Positions 54,369-62,689 of a stretch of DNA of 64,000 nucleotides are shown in pieces. The translations under genes and the position numbers were made by a program. Location of the stretch: contig NZ_FZNV01000002.1 in NCBI RefSeq assembly GCF_900188415.1, forward strand, positions 787,339 through 851,338. Reading direction: 5' to 3'. How positions within the stretch are numbered: the first letter of the stretch is position 1; every line of letters starts with the position of its first letter. Origin of the DNA: Maribacter sedimenticola. GTDB taxonomy: Bacteria > Bacteroidota > Bacteroidia > Flavobacteriales > Flavobacteriaceae. The notes beneath the pieces were generated by a model. It was given only the letters and a program-made list of their open reading frames with translations. It was not told the origin of the DNA and did no database searches.

Positions 54369-55409
54369 TTATATCCTTTTTAACGCCTCAGCAAGTTTTT
54401 TATTTTCTGCTGTATTACCCACTGTAAACCTCAAAGTATTTTCACATAAAGGTTGCGTTGTTCTATTTCTTACCACAACCCCTTCTTTCAACAGTTGATT
54501 ATAACGTAGGGTAGCATCATCAACTTTAGCCAAAATAAAATTAGCATCGGTAGGATAAATGGCAGAAACAAAAGATATGGTTTTCAATGTTTCCATTAGC
54601 TTTGCACGCTCTTCAAGAATTGAAGCAACTTCTGTTTGCACCGCTGTTTGGTCAGACACTCTTTCAATAGCCTTGTCTTGGGTAAGCTGATTGACATTAT
54701 ATGGCGGTTTAATTTTATTGATTACCGCAATAATCTCTGCAGATGCCAGGCATATGCCCAAGCGAATACCTGCCATACCGTAAGCTTTTGATAAGGTCTG
54801 AGTAACAATCAAATTAGGATAATCTGCTAATTTCGATGTCCAGCTTTCTTCGGATGAAAAGTCGATATACGCTTCATCGATAACCACTAGCCCATTAAAA
54901 GAATTTAAAAGCTCTTCAATAATTGCAGTAGAGAAACTATTGCCCGTAGGATTGTTGGGAGAACATATAAACAACAATTTTGTATGCTTATCAATTGCCT
55001 TTTTAATTTCTGCAATATTCGGCTGAAATGCAGTAGTCAGTAATACTTCTCTATTTTCGACTAAATTGATACCCGAAAGCACCTTATACATGCCGTATGT
55101 AGGCGGCAAGGTGATAATGTTATCCTGTTTAGGCTCACAGAAAGCCCTGAACAACAGATCCAATACTTCATCACTACCATTACCTAAAAGTATGTTTTCT
55201 TCGTTAATTCCTCTCTGTGCAGCTAAAATTGTCTTTAGACTACGTTGTTGTGGATCAGGATATCTATTGACACCGTTTTCAAACGGATTTTCATTAGCAT
55301 CTAAGAAAACCATCGTAGAACCATCGGACACATATTCGTCACGTGCCGAAGAATATGGACTTAAACCCTTAACGTTTTCCCTCGTAATATTGTTTAAATT
55401 GAAACTCAT
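54369..55409 (-). CDS. hisC: histidinol-phosphate aminotransferase
   Basis: 346 residues from MSFNLNNITRENV, which aligns with typical flavobacterial HisC starts; an upstream Met would add 12 residues. PLP Lys in VTQTLSKAYGMAGIRLG, Asp-x-x in LVVIDEAYIDF and Arg near the end (NTLRFTVGN). Aminotransferase step with glutamate. Short gap (43 bp from this start) to hisD. Confidence 0.93.
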   Translation of the reverse strand: MSFNLNNITRENVKGLSPYSSARDEYVSDGSTMVFLDANENPFENGVNRYPDPQQRSLKTILAAQRGINEENILLGNGSDEVLDLLFRAFCEPKQDNIITLPPTYGMYKVLSGINLVENREVLLTTAFQPNIAEIKKAIDKHTKLLFICSPNNPTGNSFSTAIIEELLNSFNGLVVIDEAYIDFSSEESWTSKLADYPNLIVTQTLSKAYGMAGIRLGICLASAEIIAVINKIKPPYNVNQLTQDKAIERVSDQTAVQTEVASILEERAKLMETLKTISFVSAIYPTDANFILAKVDDATLRYNQLLKEGVVVRNRTTQPLCENTLRFTVGNTAENKKLAEALKRI

Positions 55410-55452
55410 TAGTTCAACATTGAATTGGTCATTGAGCATAGCCAAAATGACA

Positions 55453-56736
55453 TTATTTTAAACTGTTTAATCTTAAGGTCACAGCATTTTTGTGAGCCTG
55501 CAAGCCTTCTGCCTCAGCCATAAGCTCAATTGCCTTACCTATGGTTTGGATTCCTTTTTCATTTATCTTTTGAAAGGTCATACTCTTCATAAAACTATCT
55601 AAGTTTACACCGCTATATTGCTTGGCATAACCATTGGTAGGTAAGGTATGATTGGTACCCGATGCATAATCACCGGCACTTTCAGGAGTATAATTTCCTA
55701 TGAATACTGAACCTGCATTTTGGGTGTTGTCAATGTAAAAATCTTCATTTTCTACACAAACAATGTAATGTTCCGGTCCGTATTCATTTATTAAATCAAT
55801 AGCATCTTGATCGTTATCAACATATATTAATTTACTATTTGAAATTGCTTGCTTTGCGATATCCTTACGTGGCAATTCTTCCAATTGCACGGCTACTTCC
55901 TTCTCAACAGCATTGATCATACTTTTTGAAGTCGATACCAAAATCACTTGACTATCCACCCCATGTTCAGCCTGACTCAATAAATCCGAAGCAACAAAGG
56001 CGGCGTTTGCAGAATCATCTGCAACCACCAATAATTCTGAAGGACCTGCCGGCATATCTATGGCTACACCATACTTGGTGGCAATCTGTTTGGCGACGGT
56101 TACATACTGGTTACCCGGTCCAAATATTTTATACACCTGAGGAATAGTGGCCGTACCGAAGGTCATTCCTGCAATAGCTTGTATACCACCTACTTTTACT
56201 ATTTTGGTGACACCACATAAATTCGCTGTATAAAGAATAGCCGGATTCAGTTTACCTTCCTTATCCGGTGGAGAGCACAATACAATTTCTTTACAGCCGG
56301 CTATAGTTGCAGGAACCGCTAGCATTAAAATTGTCGAAAACAAAGGTGCTGTACCCCCAGGAATATACAATCCCACTTTCTGTATAGGTCTTTTCTCCTG
56401 CCAGCAAGAAACTCCCACGGCTGTTTCAACTTCAACACGCTCGGTTTTTTGAGCATTATGAAATACCTCTATATTAGTTTTTGCGAGCTTTATAGCTTCT
56501 TTCAAATCATCCGAAACCAATTTTTGAGCCTCTTCAATTTCTGCCTTTGACACTAGCATATTTTCCAAGACCACCTTATCAAATTGTTCGGTATACTTGT
56601 TTAAAGTATCGTCACCGTTTAATCGTACTTCTTCAAAAATACCATTCACCAAACCTTCAATATCGGCAACGGTTTGCGTAGGTCGTTTTAAAACGTTGTT
56701 CCAATCTACTCTCTGTGGATTATATATTTTATTCAT
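55453..56736 (-). CDS. hisD: histidinol dehydrogenase
   Basis: 427 residues. Signature QVYKIFGPGNQYVTVAK with DMPAGPSELLVVAD, catalytic Glu and zinc-ligand His in SQAEHGVDSQ and NEYGPEHYIV, and GNYTPESAGDYASGTNHTLP. Oxidises histidinol to histidine in two NAD-dependent steps. The 140-bp gap to hisG holds a GTTGTTC array next to the hisD start and TAATACT units after hisG. Confidence 0.96.
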   Translation of the reverse strand: MNKIYNPQRVDWNNVLKRPTQTVADIEGLVNGIFEEVRLNGDDTLNKYTEQFDKVVLENMLVSKAEIEEAQKLVSDDLKEAIKLAKTNIEVFHNAQKTERVEVETAVGVSCWQEKRPIQKVGLYIPGGTAPLFSTILMLAVPATIAGCKEIVLCSPPDKEGKLNPAILYTANLCGVTKIVKVGGIQAIAGMTFGTATIPQVYKIFGPGNQYVTVAKQIATKYGVAIDMPAGPSELLVVADDSANAAFVASDLLSQAEHGVDSQVILVSTSKSMINAVEKEVAVQLEELPRKDIAKQAISNSKLIYVDNDQDAIDLINEYGPEHYIVCVENEDFYIDNTQNAGSVFIGNYTPESAGDYASGTNHTLPTNGYAKQYSGVNLDSFMKSMTFQKINEKGIQTIGKAIELMAEAEGLQAHKNAVTLRLNSLK

Positions 56737-56746
56737 TATTTATTTA

Positions 56747-56788
56747 GTTGTTCGTTGATGGTTGTTCGCTGATAGTTGTTCGTTTTTG
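56747..56788 (+). repeat. GTTGTTC-type heptamer array upstream of hisD
   Basis: Six units (GTTGTTC GTTGATG, GTTGTTC, GCTGATA, GTTGTTC, GTTTTTG); CA-rich on the hisD sense strand, immediately before the start codon. Confidence 0.8.
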
Positions 56789-56852
56789 GTTTACGAAATG
56801 TAAATAGAACAATGAACATTTCCATCTAATATAAATTCCAAATAATACTACT

Positions 56853-56873
56853 TAATACTCAGTACTTAATACT
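56853..56873 (+). repeat. TAATACT-type heptamers after hisG
   Basis: Three units in phase (TAATACT CAGTACT TAATACT) next to the hisG stop codon. Here the two ends of the gap belong to different heptamer families, unlike the other gaps. Confidence 0.6.
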
Positions 56874-56876
56874 ATT

Positions 56877-57734
56877 TTACAATACCATCTTTTCAATTGG
56901 GCAAACCAAGATACCTTCTGCACCGGCTTTTTTTAATTCATCTATCACTTCCCAAAAAGTATCTTTATTGATTACGGTATGCACAGAACTCCATCCCGCA
57001 TCAGCTAAAGGTAAAACTGTAGGACTCCTCATTCCCGGTAATAATTTTAAAATACCTTCCAATTTTTCATTAGGTGCATTCAACAAGACATACTTTGAAG
57101 CTCTTGCACGTAAAACCGATTGAATCCTGAATTGTAGTTTCTCAAGCAATTCTCTTCGCTCGTTAGATATTTTGGGAGAAACTGCCAAAACCGCCTCACT
57201 GGTAAGCATTACTTCTACTTCTTTCAAGTTATTCTTGAATAAAGTACTACCGCTAGATACAATATCACAAATGGCATCTGCAAGCCCAATATTGGGTGCA
57301 ATTTCAACAGAACCGTTAATAATATGCAGGTCTGCCTTAACCCCTTTATCCTTCAAATAGTTAAGTACTGTATTTGGGTAAGAAGTAGCAATACGTTTAC
57401 CCTCAAAATCCTTTACCGAATTATATTTAACGGATTTTGGTACGGCCAAGGAAACTTTACATTTAGAGAAGCCCAATTTTTCTGCAATGGAAATATCTTC
57501 TCCTTTTTCAATCAATACATTTTCTCCGATAATAGCAATATCTACTACACCATCTCTTAAGTATTGAGGGATGTCACCATTTCTTAGATAAAAAACCTCC
57601 ATTGGAAAATTTCTTGAAGATGCTTTTAATTGATCTTTGCCGTTATCAATTGAAATTCCGCAGTCTTTTAAAATTTGAAGGGATTCCTCATTAAGTCTTC
57701 CCGATTTCTGAATAGCAATTCTAATTTTAGTCAT
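56877..57734 (-). CDS. hisG: ATP phosphoribosyltransferase (long form)
   Basis: 285 residues, the long HisG type with a C-terminal regulatory ACT-like domain. Motifs: RIAIQKSGRLNEESLQILKD, VDIAIIGENVLIE, KRIATSYPNTVLNYLKDKG (PRPP loop region), ADAICDIVSSGSTLFKNNL. Commits ATP and PRPP to histidine synthesis and is expected to be feedback-inhibited by histidine. First structural gene of the operon, 42 bp after the attenuator hairpin. Confidence 0.96.
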   Translation of the reverse strand: MTKIRIAIQKSGRLNEESLQILKDCGISIDNGKDQLKASSRNFPMEVFYLRNGDIPQYLRDGVVDIAIIGENVLIEKGEDISIAEKLGFSKCKVSLAVPKSVKYNSVKDFEGKRIATSYPNTVLNYLKDKGVKADLHIINGSVEIAPNIGLADAICDIVSSGSTLFKNNLKEVEVMLTSEAVLAVSPKISNERRELLEKLQFRIQSVLRARASKYVLLNAPNEKLEGILKLLPGMRSPTVLPLADAGWSSVHTVINKDTFWEVIDELKKAGAEGILVCPIEKMVL

Positions 57735-57775
57735 TGTTTTAATTTAATGCTTGGCAACCAAAAGAGATTTAAATA

Positions 57776-57807
57776 CAAAACCCGTTTGATTGCTCAAACG
57801 GGTTTTT
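57776..57807 (-). terminator. his operon attenuator hairpin
   Basis: On the minus strand AAACCCGTTTGA - GCAA - TCAAACGGGTTT, a 9-bp GC-containing stem extended by A/T pairs and followed by a TTTG run. It lies between the leader peptide and hisG, so it must be bypassed for hisG expression. Confidence 0.88.
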
Positions 57808-57835
57808 AAATATGTTGTTCTACTACAATACATTC

Positions 57836-57889
57836 CTACCTCGCCTGAGCGTGTGTATGAATATGATGATGTGTAGTTCTGTTTTTCAT
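57836..57889 (-). CDS. hisL: histidine operon leader peptide
   Basis: 17-codon frame MKNRTTHHHIHTHAQAR with five His codons in a seven-residue window (CAT CAT CAT, CAT, CAC). It precedes a terminator hairpin and hisG, the standard architecture of ribosome-mediated attenuation: stalling at His codons when charged tRNA-His is scarce would allow readthrough. Its first codons lie close to a possible start of transcription. The name hisL is given by analogy with enterobacteria; this sequence is not homologous to E. coli hisL. Confidence 0.85.
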   Translation of the reverse strand: MKNRTTHHHIHTHAQAR

Positions 57890-57903
57890 TCTGTTGTAAA
57901 AGT

Positions 57904-57931
57904 AAAAGGTATTTTTCATTTCGCAAAACAA
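57904..57931 (-). promoter_or_regulatory. candidate his operon promoter
   Basis: On the minus strand TTG (plus 57929-57931) and, 17 nt later, TACCTTTT (plus 57904-57911), one mismatch from TAnnTTTG. It would place transcription start about 10 nt before the leader ATG. The spacing is at the short end for this promoter class. Confidence 0.4.
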
Positions 57932-57968
57932 AAGTTTAAAATGAAACAAAAATAATGTTCTACGTGTT

Positions 57969-58784
57969 TTAGTTATTACCTAAAATTAAAGGAAGACCAG
58001 ATTCACCACCACCAACTACAATCACCTTGGTATTGGGAGATTCAGAAAGCTTTAGCGTTGCATCAATACCTTTGTCCTGTAAAATTTTATCTGTCAAGGA
58101 TGCACTTAAAATTTTATTGGCATCGGCTTTACCTTGTGCCTCAATCGTTACTTTTTCAGCTTCTTTTCTAGCGGTCACTAAACGAAACTCATATTCCAAT
58201 GACTCCTGTTCTTGACGTAACTTTCTTTCAATAGCCTCTTTAATTGTTGGCGGTAAGGTTACATCACGCACCAAGATTTCGTTTAATTGAATATATTCTC
58301 CCTCAACAATTTTTTTGGTCTCATCAAAAATCTCTTGTTGAATAGCATCTCTTTTACTGGAATATAATTGCTCCGGCGTATAACGACCAACTACAGATCT
58401 TGCTGCCGATCTAATGGTAGGCAACAAAACACGTTGAATATAGTCTTCTCCTTTTTCTTGATGCAACTTGCCCAAATCATTTCTAATAGGCTCAAACCAA
58501 GCGGAAGCTTCTAATTTTATATCCAATCCGTTACTAGAAAGCACATTCATTTTTTCTAAAACTTCTTGCTGTCTAACTTCATAAATAAAAACTTTATTCC
58601 ATGGAGCAACAATATGAAATCCTTCACCTAAAGGCGGTTCATCTGTAACTACACCATCTCCAAATGTTTTATACAATACGCCAGCTTCACCAGAACCAAT
58701 GGTGACCGTAGATTTAGAAAACATTATTACTAGTACTATTAAAACAAATATTGCAGGTAATGCAATTTTAGGTAATTTATCCAT
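57969..58784 (-). CDS. prohibitin/SPFH-domain membrane protein
   Basis: 271 residues. An N-terminal membrane anchor (IALPAIFVLIVLVIMFSKST, about residues 6-25) is followed by an SPFH domain (GEAGVLYKTFGDGVV; FHIVAPWNKVFIYEVRQQEV; ASAWFEPIRND) and a coiled-coil tail rich in RQEQESLEYEFRLVTARKEA. Prohibitin-like proteins oligomerise in membranes and influence protease or lipid organisation. It is 10 bp downstream of the VWA membrane protein gene, so they likely form an operon. Confidence 0.9.
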   Translation of the reverse strand: MDKLPKIALPAIFVLIVLVIMFSKSTVTIGSGEAGVLYKTFGDGVVTDEPPLGEGFHIVAPWNKVFIYEVRQQEVLEKMNVLSSNGLDIKLEASAWFEPIRNDLGKLHQEKGEDYIQRVLLPTIRSAARSVVGRYTPEQLYSSKRDAIQQEIFDETKKIVEGEYIQLNEILVRDVTLPPTIKEAIERKLRQEQESLEYEFRLVTARKEAEKVTIEAQGKADANKILSASLTDKILQDKGIDATLKLSESPNTKVIVVGGGESGLPLILGNN

Positions 58785-58794
58785 TAGTGTTCAA

Positions 58795-60822
58795 TTAAAT
58801 TAATCCGTTATATTTTCTGATAAACCATTCTATCGCAAATGCCATTATAATAATGGCCAGCAATATTTTGAAATCTATCAAAGATACGATATTTTCAGTG
58901 CTTTTCTCGATTGGTACATACCTATCGCCACTTATAAGTTCCTGCAAAAGGTCATTTAACTGAGATGGATAATATGCTTGCCCGTTGGCATTCAAAGCCA
59001 CTTTTTCCATTTGTCTTGAATTACTGGATACAAACTGATTTTCCATATCAAATTCAGAAATTACAAATGTCCCCGATGCTGACCTGGATTCATTTTCGAC
59101 CGTTACCAAAAAATCATATTCCCCCGCGACCAAATTGGATAGGTCAGCTTCAAAATATCCATTTTTTAAAATCATAGGATTGGTCAAGCTTTTTTGTGTA
59201 GCCTTATCCGTAACTTTAATATTCATTTTGGCATTGGGGTCAAAAATAAAGGCTTCATCAAAATAGGTTGCAGTAATGATGGTATTGCTACTACCTTCAT
59301 ATACCTTTTCATAATCTACATTTAAACGCGCCTTATTATTGGAACTGGTCAAATACCGAATTAAATTACCTGCAAATGCATCAAAATTGGCAAAATCGCC
59401 GGTATTTCTAAAAGTTTGCATTCTCCACTTCCACAAATTTTCACCCAATAGATACGCATTCTTAGTATTTGCATTTTCTACAACCATTAAGAGAGGTTCT
59501 TGCATATCAACACCCTTAATTTGTGTACCTAATAAAGTCTCAAAAGGAGATGTAATCAATACAGGTCCGGCATCACTTAACAAAGGAGGAAAATCCTCCA
59601 TTTCAAAAGTAGAAATATCATACTTGGAAAAAGCATTGTTCATTACACCGAACACTTCTTGTTGCGGATAGCCATTTTCTACTTCAATACCAATCTTTAA
59701 ACTATTCAAAAAATTAAAATCGGAATGTGTTCCCGTAATAAAAAAACTATTGGCACCTTTATCCTGAATGTAATCGATAATCCTTTTATAACTGGACGTT
59801 GGTTGATAGCAGATAAATAAGTCAATATCGTCCAAAGCTTCAGTAGGCACATTAGATGCCATGATAACAACTTCCCGTTGCTCGTTACTTTCAATTGACT
59901 TTTTCAAGGCTCCAATATCCGGATGTAGCATATTGCTGACCAAGGCAATTTTTGTTTTCTCATCAATTACCTCAATACGTGTACTCCTTTTATTGTTTAC
60001 CCTATTTCTTTCTTGGGGAAGCGTTGATGCCTCTACGACCAAATTTTTTAATCCTACAGAATTCGCGTCAACTTGTACTGTAATGGTTTTTAGGTTATTC
60101 TGATCGCTTAGGTTAATCTTTTCCCTATGGATTACCTGTTCATCCATTTTAATGGAAACTACCGTAGAAACCGCTGTTTTACCTTGATAGGACACATAAG
60201 TCTCCAACGGAAACCTATTTTTCAAAAACGCATACGTATTCGTTAAAACAGGCCCTATGGAAATATCCTGATATTTGGTAGTATCCCCTAAAACAACACT
60301 GTAAATGGTAGTACTGGGGTCCGGTTTAAAATAACTATAATCTTGACCAACGGTCTGGTTACCATCGGACAACAACAATGTAACGGTCTGCTCACGGGCG
60401 TAGACCTCTTTTAATGACGAAAGTGCTTTATGGATATTCGTGACTTTATCGTTGAACAATAGACTATCGGTTATTTCAAGGTCAGTCCCAAACCCGTATT
60501 GAGACAGGTTAAACCTTTCCTTGATATCATTATTAGCCTTTATTGTGGCAATAAAATTTTGAAGTTCCTCTTTGTTCTTAGCATTGGAAACGGAATTATC
60601 CACCAAGAGCACTAAATTGGGTTGTTCCAAGGTATAGCTCTTTTGGCTGAACTTTGGATTGATCAAAAGCAATAATAAACCAAAAATTCCTATAAAACGT
60701 AAAAAGGCCAAATACCAATGAATTTTGGTTTTAGCCTTTTGCTTATAGAAGTATTGAAAAACAACGATACCCAGCGCTACAATAGCAGCAAGAATACTAA
60801 ACAATATCGTTTTGCTTTCCAT
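58795..60822 (-). CDS. VWA-like membrane protein (BatA-type architecture)
   Basis: 675 residues. Two N-terminal membrane helices (residues about 6-24 and 37-58), then a VWA-like domain (LVLLVDNSVSNAKNKEELQN; TVTLLLSDGNQTVGQDYSYF), a long beta-rich extracytoplasmic part and a C-terminal helix (FKILLAIIIMAFAIEWFIRK). The first MIDAS motif is DNSVS, an imperfect DxSxS match. Such proteins are common in Bacteroidetes; function unknown. Upstream of the prohibitin-like gene. Confidence 0.83.
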   Translation of the reverse strand: MESKTILFSILAAIVALGIVVFQYFYKQKAKTKIHWYLAFLRFIGIFGLLLLLINPKFSQKSYTLEQPNLVLLVDNSVSNAKNKEELQNFIATIKANNDIKERFNLSQYGFGTDLEITDSLLFNDKVTNIHKALSSLKEVYAREQTVTLLLSDGNQTVGQDYSYFKPDPSTTIYSVVLGDTTKYQDISIGPVLTNTYAFLKNRFPLETYVSYQGKTAVSTVVSIKMDEQVIHREKINLSDQNNLKTITVQVDANSVGLKNLVVEASTLPQERNRVNNKRSTRIEVIDEKTKIALVSNMLHPDIGALKKSIESNEQREVVIMASNVPTEALDDIDLFICYQPTSSYKRIIDYIQDKGANSFFITGTHSDFNFLNSLKIGIEVENGYPQQEVFGVMNNAFSKYDISTFEMEDFPPLLSDAGPVLITSPFETLLGTQIKGVDMQEPLLMVVENANTKNAYLLGENLWKWRMQTFRNTGDFANFDAFAGNLIRYLTSSNNKARLNVDYEKVYEGSSNTIITATYFDEAFIFDPNAKMNIKVTDKATQKSLTNPMILKNGYFEADLSNLVAGEYDFLVTVENESRSASGTFVISEFDMENQFVSSNSRQMEKVALNANGQAYYPSQLNDLLQELISGDRYVPIEKSTENIVSLIDFKILLAIIIMAFAIEWFIRKYNGLI

Positions 60823-60889
60823 TTATATCCTTAAGATTATTTCTTAGAAAGAACATTACGGACAATGCCTTCCCCTTTAAACGCAGTAT

Positions 60890-61639
60890 TTATGTTAACA
60901 TACCACCATCAACGTTCAGTACCTGCCCTGTAACATAATTGGACAAATCCGATGCAAAATACAAACACGCATTAGCAATGTCCTCAGTAGTACCTCCACG
61001 TTTTAATGGAATACCGTCCCTCCAACCTTGCACTGTCTTTTCATCCAGTTTTTCAGTCATTTCCGTTTCAATGAATCCTGGTGCTATAGCATTACACCTA
61101 ATGTTTCTTGAGCCTAGTTCCAATGCTACGGACTTCGTAAAACCGATCATACCTGCCTTTGAAGCCGCGTAATTCGTTTGTCCCGCATTACCTTTTACAC
61201 CAACCACACTGCTCATATTGATAATAGAACCTTTACGTTGCTTTAAAAGGGTACGCTGTACCGCTTTGGTCATGTTGAATACAGATTTTAGATTGATATC
61301 GATTACCGTATCAAAATCAGCTTCTGACATACGCATGAGCAAATTGTCTTTGGTAATGCCCGCATTGTTGATCAACACATCTATTCTTCCATCAAAATCC
61401 TCTAATACCTGGGCAACCAATTCTTCAGCTTCCTGAAAACTAGCCGCATTACTTTTATATGCTTTTGCCTTGACCCCTTTAGCTTTTAATTCCTGCTCCA
61501 ATTCCAACGCAGGGGCTTCGCTTGAACTATAGGTAAAAGCAACATTAGCACCGTGATCGGCAAAAACTTGTGCAATGCCCTTACCTATTCCCCTACTTGC
61601 TCCAGTAATAATTACATTTTTATCTTCTAATAATTTCAT
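60890..61639 (-). CDS. fabG: 3-oxoacyl-[acyl-carrier-protein] reductase
   Basis: 249 residues, short-chain dehydrogenase. NADPH motif TGASRGIGKGIAQVF, NNAG, catalytic Ser in INMSSVVGVKG and Tyr-x-x-x-Lys in QTNYAASKAGMIGFTK, and the C-terminal ASDLSNYVTGQVLNVDGGM typical of FabG. Reduces beta-ketoacyl-ACP in fatty acid elongation. Downstream of sucD but separated from it by a terminator. Confidence 0.93.
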   Translation of the reverse strand: MKLLEDKNVIITGASRGIGKGIAQVFADHGANVAFTYSSSEAPALELEQELKAKGVKAKAYKSNAASFQEAEELVAQVLEDFDGRIDVLINNAGITKDNLLMRMSEADFDTVIDINLKSVFNMTKAVQRTLLKQRKGSIINMSSVVGVKGNAGQTNYAASKAGMIGFTKSVALELGSRNIRCNAIAPGFIETEMTEKLDEKTVQGWRDGIPLKRGGTTEDIANACLYFASDLSNYVTGQVLNVDGGMLT

Positions 61640-61696
61640 AAGTCCGTTTTTTAAAACCGATGTTTATCAAATATACCTCTTGTTTCATTTATAGGC

Positions 61697-61724
61697 TAAA
61701 AAAAATCCCGCTACTAACGGGATT
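61697..61724 (-). terminator. terminator downstream of sucD
   Basis: On the minus strand AATCCCG / CGGGATT (7-bp stem, loop TTAGTAG) followed by eight T; 21 bp after the sucD stop. Confidence 0.85.
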
Positions 61725-61745
61725 CTTTCTATGTTTTATGGAGTT

Positions 61746-62618
61746 TTAACCCATTACTTCCTTCACTTTCATACCAATCTCGGCAGGAGAATCCACAACA
61801 TGGATACCACATTCTCTCATGATACGTTTTTTAGCTTGGGCAGTATCGTCGCTACCACCAACAATAGCACCAGCATGACCCATTGTTCTACCGGCAGGAG
61901 CAGTTTCACCTGCGATAAACCCAACAACTGGTTTTTTACTTCCACTTGCCTTATACCACTGTGCTGCATCAGCTTCCAATTGTCCGCCGATCTCTCCTAT
62001 CATCACCACACATTCAGTGTCCGGATCGTTGATCAAAAGCTCTACGGCCTCTTTAGTTGTGGTTCCAATGATTGGATCACCGCCAATACCTATAGCAGTA
62101 GTAATACCTAAACCTTGACGAACCACTTGATCTGCAGCCTCATACGTCAATGTACCGGATTTGGAAACGATTCCTACATTACCTTCCTTAAAAACAAAAC
62201 CAGGCATAATACCCACTTTTGCTTCGCCCGGAGTAATTACTCCTGGACAGTTAGGACCGATCAACCTGCAATCTCTTTTATCAATATAATTGGCCACTTT
62301 GACCATATCCGCAACAGGAATACCTTCAGTAATGGTTATAATAACTTTTATTCCCGCTTCAGCGGCTTCCATAATAGCATCTGCGGCAAATGCAGGCGGA
62401 ACGAAAATAATACTAGTATCTGCACCCACTTTCTCAACAGCCTCGGTAACCGTATTGAAAACAGGTTTTCCTAAATGCTCTTGACCTCCCTTGCCCGGAG
62501 TAACACCACCAACGATGTTTGTGCCATACTCTATCATTTGTTCGGCATGGAAAGTACCTTCACTACCAGTGAAACCTTGTACGATTATTTTGGAATCCTT
62601 ATTTACTAATACGCTCAT
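61746..62618 (-). CDS. sucD: succinyl-CoA ligase (ADP-forming) alpha subunit
   Basis: 290 residues. CoA-binding [38 protein letters not shown], phosphohistidine loop ([20 protein letters not shown], active His in MGHAGA) and [17 protein letters not shown]-cycle enzyme with SucC, which is not encoded next to it here. Read from the same strand as lpxD-like and efp. Confidence 0.96.
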   Translation of the reverse strand: MSVLVNKDSKIIVQGFTGSEGTFHAEQMIEYGTNIVGGVTPGKGGQEHLGKPVFNTVTEAVEKVGADTSIIFVPPAFAADAIMEAAEAGIKVIITITEGIPVADMVKVANYIDKRDCRLIGPNCPGVITPGEAKVGIMPGFVFKEGNVGIVSKSGTLTYEAADQVVRQGLGITTAIGIGGDPIIGTTTKEAVELLINDPDTECVVMIGEIGGQLEADAAQWYKASGSKKPVVGFIAGETAPAGRTMGHAGAIVGGSDDTAQAKKRIMRECGIHVVDSPAEIGMKVKEVMG

Positions 62619-62689
62619 ACTACTGTAGTTTTTATTTTTAACAGAACAAAAATATAGGTTTGTTAATGAATTTTAAAGCATTAACACGC

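Noticed and set aside
57744-57926. A 60-codon minus-strand frame before hisG
   Set aside because: It overlaps the His leader peptide in another frame and reads through the attenuator hairpin; the 17-codon leader explains the region better.
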